From UBA6623 sp965226435 (lineage in GTDB: Bacteria > Acidobacteriota > Terriglobia > Bryobacterales > UBA6623), in assembly GCA_965226435.1 (NCBI GenBank), contig CBDDCY010000011.1:372001-436000 (forward strand): a stretch of DNA of 64,000 bases. The letters are read 5' to 3'. Each line of letters starts with the position of its first letter. The stretch's first letter is position 1. The notes beneath the pieces were generated by a model. It did not search any database. It was not told the DNA's origin and saw nothing but the letters and a program-made list of their open reading frames with translations. This document shows positions 1-8,562 of this stretch, piece by piece. The position numbers and the translations under genes were made by a program.

Positions 1-3000
1 TGGAGGCGACTCTCTGCCAACGGCAGAGATAGCGCATGAAATCGACCGTTGAAACGGGCTCGATCTCGCGGCGCAAGCGCCCCAGCGTCAAGCGGTGAAT
101 CCGCGCCAGCAAACGCCGGTTCGCCCACTCGGTTTCGCCCGCCGCCAGGCCGGGCGAAAACCTCCCCCGCAAAACCTGCCCTTCCGATTCCAACTGCACC
201 AGCGCGGCCTCGGTCGCTGCACCCGGCAGCGCCAACCGTTGGGAAAGCTCCGCCGCCGTCGCCGGCCCTGTCGAGTCGAGCCAACCCCGCAGAATCTCCG
301 CCGCCGCGGCTTCCCGCGATTCCGGCAGCGGCCGCGAAGGCGCAACAGCCGCGATCGCGGGGTCCATCACGGCATCCGGATACGCGATGCGAGCCAACAG
401 CCGCCGCTCGGCGGCGACCCAAAACTCCGCCCCATCCACCCCAAGACGCGTCGCCCGCCGCTCGGCGCTAAGCTCGGCGAAAAACTCTTCCCACTCCGGC
501 GTCGGCGGCAGCGCAATGAGCGTCAGCAAAGCGTCGTGCAACTCGTCGGCGTCGCGCACCGCCGGCCAGGCCTCGTCGGCGACTAAGGCGATGGCTTCGG
601 CGTCAAGCGCTCCCGGACCCTCGACCATATCGGCGGCCAGAGTGCGGCGCATTTGCACGGCCCGCGCGCGGCGTTCCTCGAGTGGTGCATCGTCGAGAAA
701 GGCGTAGGGGTTGGCGTTCAGGATTTCATGGCAGAAGGGCGACGGCTCGGCCGTGTCGACGGCGACGGTTCGGACACGTCCTTGCTCGATGCCTTCGACA
801 AGCTCCTTGAGCCCGGCCAGGTCCATCGCCTCATGAAGGCAGTTGTCGATGGTTTCGGCGACGACCGGGTGGTCGGGGATGCGGACTTCGCCGGCCAGGT
901 TTTCCGCGCAAGCGGCTTGATCGGGAAACACCGCCGCCAGCATGTCCTCGGCCCGCATGCGCTGAATCGGCGGCGGCACTTTTCGTCCGCCCGAGAAACG
1001 CAGGATCGCCAGCGACCGCGCCAGGTTCCAACGCCAGCGCACCGTAAACATCGGCGCCGCGAGCAACGCTTGTTTCAAGACTGCCTCGACGGTCGCCGAC
1101 TTGAGAAATTCGAAAACCAACTCCAGCGGAAAGGCGTGCTGCTCGCTGAGCGAAATATTGATGCCGTTGTCGGTCGCGGCGGCCTGCAGTTCCAAGTTGA
1201 AAGAACGGCAGAAGCGCTTGCGCAACGCCAGCCCCCAAGCCCGATTGATGCGTGCGCCGAAGGGCGCATGAATGACCAGTTGCATCCCCCCCGATTCGTC
1301 AAAGAACCGCTCGGCCACAACGACCTTTTGCGTCGGCAGCACGCCAAGAGCCTTCGCCGCCGCGCGAACATAGGCGATCGCTTGCTCCGCCCCCGCCCGG
1401 TCAAGCGCGCATTCCTCGGTCAGAAAGCGCATGGCCTCCGCGCCGGGTTCCGTTGCGCGCTCATCGTAGCGTTGCTCGATCTCATCGCGGATCGCGCTGA
1501 ACTCATCGGAGAGCTCGGCCGTTCGCCCCGGCGCTTCCCCGCGCCAGAACGGGATATTCGGGGCCGCTCCCCGCGCATCTTCGACGCGCACCCGCCCCGG
1601 CTCGATGCGGCGAATACGCCACGATGTCGTCCCCAAAAGAAACACATCGCCCGCCATGCTTTCGATCGCGAAGTCCTCGTCGAGCATCCCGACTTTCGTG
1701 CCCTCCGGCTCCGCCACCACCACGTACTGCGCGTTGTCGGGAATCGCTCCACCCGACGTAATCGCCGCCAACCGCGCCCCGCGCCGAGGACGCAGTCGAT
1801 GGTTGACTTGGTCGCGATGTAAGTACGCCGTGCCGTGGCCGCGAACCGTCGCAATGCCCTCGGAGAGCATCTCGACCACGGCGTCGAAAGCGGCCCGCTC
1901 AAGATCACGATAGGGATAAGCCCCGCGGACGAAATCGAAGAGCTCGTCCTCTCCAAATTCCTCGCAAGCCGCCATCGCGACAATCTGCTGCGCCAAAATG
2001 TCGAGCGGCGCGACGGGGATCTCGGTGCGGTCCAACCGCCCCGCGCGAATCGCCCGAACCAGCGCCGCGCATTCGATCAATTCGTCGCGCGTCGTGGCGA
2101 ACAAACGCCCTTTCGGCATCGCTCCGACCCAGTGCCCCGAGCGCCCCACGCGCTGCAGCGCCACGGCGATCGAGCCCGGCGAGCCGATCTGGCAGACCAG
2201 GTCGATCGTCCCCACATCGATGCCCAACTCAAGCGACGCGGTGGCTACAACCGCCCGCGCATTTCCGCTCTTGAGCCGGCGTTCGGCCTCGAGGCGTAAC
2301 GGACGCGAGAGACTGCCGTGGTGCGCCAGAACGACGCCTTCACCGAGCCGCTCCTCGAGATGATGGGTCACGCGCTCGGCCAGCCGCCGTGTGTTGACGA
2401 AAACGAGAGTCGTGCGATGAGCCTCGATCAGCGACGCGACGCGATCGTAGATCTCGGACCACATCTCGTTGCTCGCCACCGGCCCCAGTTCATCGGAGGG
2501 AACCTCGACGGCCAGTTCCATTTCGCGATGGCGGCCGATTTGAATGATGCGGCCGCGTCGGTTTTCGCCGTCGGCCGCGTCGGGCTCGGGGAAAAACGTG
2601 GACGGTCCCGAGCCCCGACCGAGAAGGCTCGGCTGAATCAATAACCCACCCGGAGCGACGTGGACTGTCCCAGATCTTTCCACTTCCGCGTCTCCCACGG
2701 GCTCGGAAAACCGAGGGCTCAGAAAGCGAGCAACCTCGTCGATCGGCTTGACCGTCGCCGACAGTCCAATGCGTTGCAACCCGGGTCGTTCCCGGCCCGC
2801 GCCGTTCGACGACGTCTGTTCCTCTTGCTGCGTGAGCCGTTCGAGCCGTTCGAGCGAGAGCGCCAGATGCGACCCTCGTTTGTCATCGGCCACGGCGTGG
2901 ATTTCGTCGACAATCACCGTCCGCGCGGCGGCCAACATGCGGCGACTCTTCTCCGCCGTCAGCAGGATGAAAAGCGACTCCGGCGTAGTCACAAGGATGT

Positions 3001-3406
3001 GCGGCGGCTTGGCGACCATCTTTTGCCGCTCCCAAGCCGGGGTGTCGCCCGTCCGCACCGCCGTGCGGACGCGCGGCAAGTCGAGCCCCTGCTCGGCCGC
3101 CAATTCGTAGATCTCTTCGAGCGGCTTCTCGAGATTCTTGTGAATGTCGTTGCTGAGGGCTTTGAGCGGCGAGACGTAGACCGCCCGAGTGCGGTCTTCG
3201 AGGGTTCCGGCCCGCGCCTCGCGAATCAACTCATCGAGGCAGATCAAAAACGCCGCCAGTGTTTTTCCCGAGCCCGTCGGCGCGGAGATCAGTACATCCC
3301 GCCCCGAGCGGATCTCGGGCCAGCCGAGCCGCTGCGGCTCCGTCGCGCCCTGAAAGCGCTCGGCGAACCACTCGGCAACCAAAGGGTCGAAATCGGGAAG
3401 AAGCAT
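1..3406 (-). CDS. lhr: Lhr-type ATP-dependent DNA helicase (3' end beyond the window)
   Basis: Superfamily 2 helicase of the Lhr group, involved in DNA repair and nucleic-acid unwinding. The start chosen is ATG at 3406. The frame stays open for about 1135 codons and leaves the window without a stop. Walker A APTGSGKT lies at residues 42-49, the DEIH box at about 167-170, and motif III 'GLSAT' follows. A helicase C domain ends in 'QRVGRSGHWVG', the Lhr-specific form of motif VI. The beta-barrel/winged-helix Lhr core follows, and the visible end ('STVDFMRYLCRWQRV') matches the C-terminal region of full-length Lhr rather than the short Lhr-core proteins. Full-length family members have about 1400-1550 residues, so a few hundred are missing. 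Transcribed away from the rest of the window. Confidence 0.93.
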   Translation of the reverse strand, partial: MLLPDFDPLVAEWFAERFQGATEPQRLGWPEIRSGRDVLISAPTGSGKTLAAFLICLDELIREARAGTLEDRTRAVYVSPLKALSNDIHKNLEKPLEEIYELAAEQGLDLPRVRTAVRTGDTPAWERQKMVAKPPHILVTTPESLFILLTAEKSRRMLAAARTVIVDEIHAVADDKRGSHLALSLERLERLTQQEEQTSSNGAGRERPGLQRIGLSATVKPIDEVARFLSPRFSEPVGDAEVERSGTVHVAPGGLLIQPSLLGRGSGPSTFFPEPDAADGENRRGRIIQIGRHREMELAVEVPSDELGPVASNEMWSEIYDRVASLIEAHRTTLVFVNTRRLAERVTHHLEERLGEGVVLAHHGSLSRPLRLEAERRLKSGNARAVVATASLELGIDVGTIDLVCQIGSPGSIAVALQRVGRSGHWVGAMPKGRLFATTRDELIECAALVRAIRAGRLDRTEIPVAPLDILAQQIVAMAACEEFGEDELFDFVRGAYPYRDLERAAFDAVVEMLSEGIATVRGHGTAYLHRDQVNHRLRPRRGARLAAITSGGAIPDNAQYVVVAEPEGTKVGMLDEDFAIESMAGDVFLLGTTSWRIRRIEPGRVRVEDARGAAPNIPFWRGEAPGRTAELSDEFSAIRDEIEQRYDERATEPGAEAMRFLTEECALDRAGAEQAIAYVRAAAKALGVLPTQKVVVAERFFDESGGMQLVIHAPFGARINRAWGLALRKRFCRSFNLELQAAATDNGINISLSEQHAFPLELVFEFLKSATVEAVLKQALLAAPMFTVRWRWNLARSLAILRFSGGRKVPPPIQRMRAEDMLAAVFPDQAACAENLAGEVRIPDHPVVAETIDNCLHEAMDLAGLKELVEGIEQGRVRTVAVDTAEPSPFCHEILNANPYAFLDDAPLEERRARAVQMRRTLAADMVEGPGALDAEAIALVADEAWPAVRDADELHDALLTLIALPPTPEWEEFFAELSAERRATRLGVDGAEFWVAAERRLLARIAYPDAVMDPAIAAVAPSRPLPESREAAAAEILRGWLDSTGPATAAELSQRLALPGAATEAALVQLESEGQVLRGRFSPGLAAGETEWANRRLLARIHRLTLGRLRREIEPVSTVDFMRYLCRWQRVAS

Positions 3407-3477
3407 CGTCCGCGAGCCGCTTCATTGTACCCGAGCCGGCGGCCGCGCCTTGGAGGAATTGTCGGCTTCCTCACCTG

Positions 3478-4965
3478 CTATCGCGCCGGGTCCGCCCGCT
3501 CTACGCCAAAGGCCTTGTCGATCGGTCCGAGCATGGCCTCCACATGCGGCGCGGGCGGCGGAGTGGTCAGCCGACTGACCCCAAAAAACGCGACCGCGGC
3601 AGCCGCCAGTCCCCACGCCCCGGGATGCACCCCCCCGCCCCACCACCAGCCGTTATAGGCCGCGATCATGACCGCGTTGCCGGCGACGATCGACGTGATC
3701 GCCCCGGCCGCCGTCGCGCTCCGCTGGCGCAGGCCGAACCAAAGCGTCGGAATCAGCGTAATGTAGCCCGAGAACGCCACCCCCGCGATGCTGAAGATCG
3801 ACGCCGGTCGCGCCGCCGCGATCAAGAAGACACAAGCGCCAAGCGCGACGCCAAACACACGGCCCAGCACGACTTGGCGGCGCGGCGAAAGCCCCCCCAC
3901 CACATCCCGCGTCAGCATCGAGGAAAGCGTCAGGATCTGGGCGTCGAGAGTCGACATAACGGCCGCCAGGATGCCGGCCAGCGCCAACCCCTGCATCCAA
4001 GGGCCGAGATGACTCTGAATCAACAGCGGAAAAACTTGATCCGACTCGCGCCCTTGAAAATCGGTGAACTCGAGCCTTCCCCAGATCCCCAACACGGTCG
4101 CGAACAAGAACAACAGCGTCATCAGAAACGGGTAGAAGCGAACCGAGTTCTTGAGCGAGGTTGCGTCCTTCGCCGCGAAAACCCGGATCAACATATGAGG
4201 GAACGAGATCACCGCGAAGGCCATCACCACGGCCCACGACGCCCAGTTCACCGCGTCGAAAGGAGGATCGTTCGGCGTCATCAACAGATGCGGGAAGCGT
4301 CGCTCGACTTCCCCGGTGGCCGCCGCCACGCCTCCGAAATCCGCCGTAATCGCAAAAAACGCGAAGATCAGGAAGAGAGGAAAAACCGCCCCTTGAAAGA
4401 CGTTCGTCCACATCGTCGCCCGCATCCCGCCGAGGCTCGTATAGAGCACCGTGATGATCAGGATGCCCGCTGCGGCGGCTTCGAACGAAACCGTTTGGCG
4501 GGTGAAAACATCGACCGCCAGCCCAACGCCCGAAACCCCCGTCACCATGTAAGCCAGCGTGTAGACGAAATAGACGGCGAACATCACACGCCCCAGCGCC
4601 GGGCTGTTCAAGCGCCGGGCGTAGAGCTCCGCCGGAGTCACCGCGCCGGTTTGCTTCGCGGCGATCCAGGCCGGGTAGCCGATGGCGTAGAAAGTCAACG
4701 GCACCGCGAAGGCCACAATCGCCGCGTTGTAACCGAAGACTCCGATCCCCATGTGATAGGCCATGCCCGGAATGCCCATCAACAGAAAGGGAGTGACGTT
4801 GGTCCCCAACAACGCCATGAAAAGGACCAACGACTTCGCCGTGCGCCCGCCGAGGAAGTAGTCCTCCGGTGTTGCCGAGCTCCGCCGAAACGCCGCGCTG
4901 CCGATCAGCAGAAGGACTCCGAAATAGGCGACCACAACGACGAGTTGGATCGACGCCGCGCTCAC
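3478..4965 (-). CDS. Sodium:solute symporter family (SSS) transporter
   Basis: Polytopic inner-membrane transporter of the SSS/SLC5 family with about 13 predicted membrane helices over 495 residues; the substrate cannot be read from sequence. The 'EDYFLGGR' segment near residue 35 and the 'SLGGMRATMWTNVFQG' helix are typical of the family. I chose the GTG at 4965 because a GGAAGGAG ribosome site lies 5 bases upstream. A longer ATG-initiated frame would overlap the whole DUF3311 gene. The GTG overlaps the TGA of the upstream DUF3311 gene by 4 bases (GTGA), implying translational coupling. The pairing with DUF3311 is a known context for pantothenate/proline-like SSS carriers. Confidence 0.88.
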   Translation of the reverse strand: MSAASIQLVVVVAYFGVLLLIGSAAFRRSSATPEDYFLGGRTAKSLVLFMALLGTNVTPFLLMGIPGMAYHMGIGVFGYNAAIVAFAVPLTFYAIGYPAWIAAKQTGAVTPAELYARRLNSPALGRVMFAVYFVYTLAYMVTGVSGVGLAVDVFTRQTVSFEAAAAGILIITVLYTSLGGMRATMWTNVFQGAVFPLFLIFAFFAITADFGGVAAATGEVERRFPHLLMTPNDPPFDAVNWASWAVVMAFAVISFPHMLIRVFAAKDATSLKNSVRFYPFLMTLLFLFATVLGIWGRLEFTDFQGRESDQVFPLLIQSHLGPWMQGLALAGILAAVMSTLDAQILTLSSMLTRDVVGGLSPRRQVVLGRVFGVALGACVFLIAAARPASIFSIAGVAFSGYITLIPTLWFGLRQRSATAAGAITSIVAGNAVMIAAYNGWWWGGGVHPGAWGLAAAAVAFFGVSRLTTPPPAPHVEAMLGPIDKAFGVERADPAR

Positions 4966-5159
4966 CGGGGCTCCTTCCAAATCCGTCCGGTTAGGTAGAA
5001 GAGCAGCCCCCAGGCCAACGCGATCCAACCAAGGTGATAGGCCAGGTCGCCAGGCAGCCAACCCCACAAGAGCGCCCCGCCGCCACCGTGATTAAACGGG
5101 TCCACATGCAGAGCCAGCAGCAGGCCGGCGAGGGCCCAAAAAATACGATGGCGGGTCAT
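4962..5159 (-). CDS. DUF3311 small membrane protein
   Basis: Sixty-five residues with two hydrophobic helices: the N-terminal 'IFWALAGLLLALHVDP' and a second helix near 'LGWIALAWGLLFYL'. The length, the two helices and its position directly before an SSS symporter match the DUF3311 family, whose members accompany SSS carriers and may be small accessory subunits. That role is inferred from context. Its TGA stop overlaps the symporter GTG by 4 bases, so the two are almost certainly co-expressed. Confidence 0.8.
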   Translation of the reverse strand: MTRHRIFWALAGLLLALHVDPFNHGGGGALLWGWLPGDLAYHLGWIALAWGLLFYLTGRIWKEPR

Positions 5160-5270
5160 TGTAGGGGAGTTGAGGAGCGGACTAACTCATCCGTTGAATT
5201 GTACAACCCAGCGAGAAGCCAAGACGACAAACGTTTCAAGAAACGCGTCAACGGGCAGCTACAGATCAAT

Positions 5271-5999
5271 TCACTCGGAAGAAGCCTTCCCAATGAGCGA
5301 TCGCGCAAAGCTTTCGAATGTGAGATCCGGCGACGGTTCGCGATAGGTCCCTTTGCGAGCGCCGCTCGGGTCGGCCAAGATCAAGCAGGCCGCGTCGAGC
5401 AGGCCGTCGAGAACCAATTTGTGAAGTAGAATTTCGTACCGGCGTACATACGAAGATCCACGAAACTCCTCACAAATCTGAAAATGGGGCTCACTTACCT
5501 TTACGCTGCTTCTGGATTTTTCGCTGTCCTCCAACAGCATCAAATAACCCATCCACGGCCTGGGGGAGCGAGGAAACAAACCTTCCCGAAAAGCGGCCTT
5601 CGTATCCACGGCGAGTCCGATCGCTTCCTCGGCGCGATTGTTGAAGTTGTTCCCGAGCGATCCGATTTGGGATTTCAATTCCAACGCCGCGACCAATTTA
5701 CGGTCCCTGACAAGCAACAGATCCCACTGCTTTTGGCTGCGGTACCAGCCCGGAAGTTCACGGCGCGCCGAGGAAAAGACGGCTTCTTTCGGGAATCCGC
5801 GTCGCACAAGCAATCTCTGGAGAAGGGCAGAGAATCCATCCATTTGGGCGCCACCGGTAACGGCCGCCCTATGCCCGGTATCAGTGACGCTGCGTTTGGC
5901 GCGGTGTTTCTTCGCCTGTCCTTCCCGAACAGCCCAGAACGCACGAACCGCTTTTCGCAGTTGCCCGTCCAAGTTGAAGCGTGAGGAATCAGGTTTCAC
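5271..5999 (-). CDS. XhoI/PaeR7I-like type II restriction endonuclease
   Basis: Predicted to cleave unmethylated CTCGAG, inferred from family membership. The 242-residue product from GTG 5999 matches the length of XhoI and PaeR7I (about 245). Family landmarks include 'AVRAFWAVREGQ' near the N-terminus, 'VTGGAQMDGF', and the catalytic-core segment with 'WDLLLV' and 'AALELKSQIG' (the E-x-K part of a PD-(D/E)xK nuclease), followed by 'NNFNNRAEEAIG'. A longer frame exists upstream to 6104 but lies inside the methyltransferase gene. The GTG start overlaps the methyltransferase stop by 11 bases, so the two form one operon with the methyltransferase first. Confidence 0.87.
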   Translation of the reverse strand: MKPDSSRFNLDGQLRKAVRAFWAVREGQAKKHRAKRSVTDTGHRAAVTGGAQMDGFSALLQRLLVRRGFPKEAVFSSARRELPGWYRSQKQWDLLLVRDRKLVAALELKSQIGSLGNNFNNRAEEAIGLAVDTKAAFREGLFPRSPRPWMGYLMLLEDSEKSRSSVKVSEPHFQICEEFRGSSYVRRYEILLHKLVLDGLLDAACLILADPSGARKGTYREPSPDLTFESFARSLIGKASSE

Positions 6000-7143
6000 G
6001 TCGCCGGTGGGTTTCGATCTTCGCCGTGCTGAATAACGAGGACGTTTCGTTGACGATGCGTTTCGCGGCCTGGTCGAAATAGACGTCGTCGACTTCCCAA
6101 CCAACGCTGTTTCGGCCTGATTTCGCGGCGGCTATTGAAGTGGTTCCGCTCCCCAAGAAAGGATCCAGCACCGTGTCCCCGACAAAGCTGAACATGCGAA
6201 TCAACCGCGCGGCAAGCTCGAGTGGGTAGGGGGCCGGGTGATTTCTGGTCGAGGCTCCGGTTAACCCGGTCCAGATCTGTTGAAACCACAGTCGATGACT
6301 ATCGCTCGGAATAACACTCAACACCCTCTTCGCTTCGCTCGGCGTGCGATAGCCCCCGGATTTCCTTTCCATGAGAATGAACTCGATGTCGTTCTTGATC
6401 ACCGCGTTCGGCTCGTAGGGCTTGCCAAGGAAACGACCCGCGCCCTCGACCTCGTAAACAGCGTTCGTGATTTTGTGCCAAATGATCGGGGCGAGGTTGT
6501 CAAAGCCGAGAACGCGACAGCGTTCTTGGATCGAGGCGTGAAGCGGAACCACGGTGTGCCGCCCGCCGTTTTTGCGGCGCGAAAGACACACGTCCCCAAC
6601 GACGCAGACCAGCCTACCGCCCGGCACCAGCGCGCGGAGACACTGTGTCCAAACCTTGTCAAGCTCATCCAGAAACTCCTCGTAGTCCTGGATATGCCCC
6701 ATCTGCTCATCGGAGTGACGATATTCCTTGAGCGTCCAATACGGCGGCGACGTGACGACGAGGTGGACGCTTTCCGGCGCGAGGCCGAACATCGAACGCG
6801 AGTCACCCAGGTGAAGATGATGTTCCGTGGGAACTTTGTCGACCGCGGCCGCAATGGCGGAAACGGCTTCAGGGTCTTTGGCGAGTTTCGGTATCTCGGT
6901 CTGAGGATTGGAAAGTCCGCGAAGTTCGGCGGGCAGGTACTGCGCCAGGTCATGTTCTTGCTCGAGATCCCCGAGCGCGCGAACCGGCTCTTGTACCCAG
7001 GTGAAGATGATGTTCCGTGGGAACTTTGTCGACCGCGGCCGCAATGGCGGAAACGGCTTCAGGGTCTTTGGCGAGTTTCGGTATCTCGGTCTGAGGATTG
7101 GAAAGTCCGCGAAGTTCGGCGGGCAGGTACTGCGCCAGGTCAT
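5989..7143 (-). CDS. DNA methyltransferase of the XhoI-like system; N-terminus altered by a 190-bp duplication
   Basis: Beta-class amino-methyltransferase (N6-adenine or N4-cytosine), presumably protecting the site cut by the adjacent XhoI-like enzyme. Motif IV 'TSPPYW' precedes motif I 'LDPFLGSGTT' in the order typical of the beta class, and 'HPAPYPLEL' lies between. The open frame from ATG 7143 gives 384 residues, but its first 50 or so come from out-of-frame reading of the second copy of an exact 190-bp tandem repeat (6805-7184). Removing one copy joins ATG 7198 ('MAETVQEPVRALG') in frame to the conserved body and gives a 339-residue protein, almost certainly the ancestral form. Whether the present gene is expressed from 7143 is unknown. 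Confidence 0.85.
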   Translation of the reverse strand: MTWRSTCPPNFADFPILRPRYRNSPKTLKPFPPLRPRSTKFPRNIIFTWVQEPVRALGDLEQEHDLAQYLPAELRGLSNPQTEIPKLAKDPEAVSAIAAAVDKVPTEHHLHLGDSRSMFGLAPESVHLVVTSPPYWTLKEYRHSDEQMGHIQDYEEFLDELDKVWTQCLRALVPGGRLVCVVGDVCLSRRKNGGRHTVVPLHASIQERCRVLGFDNLAPIIWHKITNAVYEVEGAGRFLGKPYEPNAVIKNDIEFILMERKSGGYRTPSEAKRVLSVIPSDSHRLWFQQIWTGLTGASTRNHPAPYPLELAARLIRMFSFVGDTVLDPFLGSGTTSIAAAKSGRNSVGWEVDDVYFDQAAKRIVNETSSLFSTAKIETHRRRET

Positions 7144-7184
7144 GTTCTTGCTCGAGATCCCCGAGCGCGCGAACCGGCTCTTGT
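6805..7184. repeat. Exact 190-bp tandem duplication inside the methyltransferase gene
   Basis: Bases 6805-6994 and 6995-7184 are identical throughout. Identity continues two bases (AC) beyond the second copy, a microhomology consistent with slipped replication or illegitimate recombination. Each copy contains one CTCGAG, the expected site of the neighbouring restriction enzyme (6961-6966 and 7151-7156). Perfect identity suggests a recent event. Confidence 0.95.
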
Positions 7185-7198
7185 ACAGTTTCAGCCAC
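6950..7198 (-). pseudogene. Out-of-frame original 5' end of the methyltransferase
   Basis: ATG 7198 opens a frame encoding the apparent native N-terminus (MAETVQEPVRALGDLEQ...). At the junction between the two 190-bp copies it leaves the methyltransferase frame and stops after 82 residues. Because 190 is not a multiple of three, the duplication separates this start from the catalytic body. As it stands the frame can make only a truncated peptide. It is shown separately so that the natural start is not lost. Confidence 0.8.
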
Positions 7199-7236
7199 GT
7201 TGATCTATTCTCTCAAAAAACATGAGCGCAGCTGGC

Positions 7237-7797
7237 CTACTTCCTCATTTTCCCCGTCACCGGATCAAACGACAGCCTCCTCCCGTCCACCGTCTTCACC
7301 TCAAAGGCGTACTCATTGGCGCGCAGCCGACGAAAGCCCACAACCTTTTCGATCACCGTATGGTGCGACACCGAAGCGCTCACGTTCTCCGGGTCCCCCG
7401 CGATATCAAGAGTCGAGTAGCTCCCGACTTCCTTCCCCTTGTAATAGAACGCAATCGCTAGATGTCCCGCGGTCGCCTCCCGACCTCGGGGCCAGGGGCC
7501 CAGCCTCACCACCGACACGCCGACCGGCGTCTTCGAGTCCGATACGTTACAGGCCAGATAGAGCGATTGGCTGAACCAGTCGAATGTATGCACCAGCCGG
7601 TCTTCCGCGGCCCCAACCGTGAAGACCTTGGTGACGCCCTTTTCCCCGTAGGGTTCCTCGGGAATCGACTTCGCGTAGCACCTTCCGTACTCGCTCGCCG
7701 TGATATGCGGCGAGTTGCCCGCTTCCTGGTCGCCCGCCAGCGGACACACCATGAGAAAGGCGAACAACAGAGCCGTTATCTTGCCGATTTCGAGCAT
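7237..7797 (-). CDS. Hypothetical exported protein
   Basis: Family not recognised. From ATG 7797 the 186-residue product begins with a signal-peptide-like stretch ('MLEIGKITALLFAFLMVCPLAG') followed by a soluble domain rich in beta-prone segments. A longer frame upstream to 7926 encodes only arginine-rich sequence and is probably not coding. It lies directly upstream of the restriction-modification pair on the same strand but is separated from the methyltransferase start by about 38 bases. No link to the system is evident. The protein probably acts outside the cytoplasm. Confidence 0.65.
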   Translation of the reverse strand: MLEIGKITALLFAFLMVCPLAGDQEAGNSPHITASEYGRCYAKSIPEEPYGEKGVTKVFTVGAAEDRLVHTFDWFSQSLYLACNVSDSKTPVGVSVVRLGPWPRGREATAGHLAIAFYYKGKEVGSYSTLDIAGDPENVSASVSHHTVIEKVVGFRRLRANEYAFEVKTVDGRRLSFDPVTGKMRK

Positions 7798-7962
7798 CCC
7801 AGACAGCGTAGCAATGTGGACTGGTCGTCGCCGTCTGCTAAGACACAAGAGGTGCACACTTCGCCACGCCCGCGTCCGGCACCCGCCACCACCCCGGTTG
7901 ACCCCCCTCGGTCGCCCAGCTATCATCAGAGCTGACGGTTTGGCCGTTTCGGTAGTGATTTT

Positions 7963-8442
7963 ATGGGTCCGCTCGGTGTTCCAGAGCTGATTTTTATCTT
8001 CGTGCTGGCCTTGTTGATCTTTGGCCCGAAGAAGTTGCCTCAGCTCGGCAAGACGTTCGGTAAGAGCATGGCGGAGTTCCGCCGCGCCTCGAACGACCTA
8101 CGCTCCACCTTCCAGCGCGAGATGGACGCCATCGACCGCGAAAATCAGGAAGTCAAGGACGTCGTCCAAGAGGTCAAGAAAGACTTCGACACCAGCACCT
8201 ATTTCGAGGACAACGACGACGATTCCTACGACTACGATGATTCCCCCTACCCGGAGAAATCGTCCGCTTCTTCCTCGACCGACGACTCCGCGAAATCCTC
8301 CGACAATAAAACCACCCAGACCGCCGGCGCTCCCGCGAACGGCGCCGATACCGCGACATCCGCCGCCCGCGACGGGACCCCCCCGGAAGGGGAAATCTCG
8401 TCGCCTACAAAAAGCGCGGACGCCGCGGAAGTCAAAACATAA
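7963..8442 (+). CDS. tatA: Sec-independent translocase TatA/TatB subunit
   Basis: Twin-arginine translocation component of the cytoplasmic membrane. The N-terminus 'MGPLGVPELIFIFVLALLIFGPKKLPQLG' shows the short TatA/B membrane helix, the hinge glycine in FGPKKLP, and then an amphipathic helix ending near residue 45 (the quote here is interrupted only for illustration of the helix-hinge order). The remaining 110 residues are hydrophilic and very acidic, with repeated Asp, Ser, Tyr and Thr, much longer than a usual TatA tail. TatA and TatB cannot be told apart with confidence; the long tail leans to TatB. tatC follows 120 bases downstream on the same strand. Confidence 0.9.
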   Translation: MGPLGVPELIFIFVLALLIFGPKKLPQLGKTFGKSMAEFRRASNDLRSTFQREMDAIDRENQEVKDVVQEVKKDFDTSTYFEDNDDDSYDYDDSPYPEKSSASSSTDDSAKSSDNKTTQTAGAPANGADTATSAARDGTPPEGEISSPTKSADAAEVKT

Positions 8443-8562
8443 CCCTTCGCTGATTACCGAATGCGCCGGTCTGGCCTTGTCGGGCTCGCGGTTGTGCTTT
8501 GCGCGGCCGCGGCTTCTAAGAGGTCCCCGCCCCGCCGCTAAGCGGTTGATGAGTCTTCGCTG

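Noticed and set aside
653..1822. Long plus-strand open frame of 389 codons
   Set aside because: Antisense to the Lhr helicase; arginine- and proline-rich with no domain. A by-product of high GC.
3259..4998. Plus-strand open frame of 579 codons
   Set aside because: Runs antisense to the helicase start and the whole symporter; composition is Arg/His/Gln-rich as in antisense frames.
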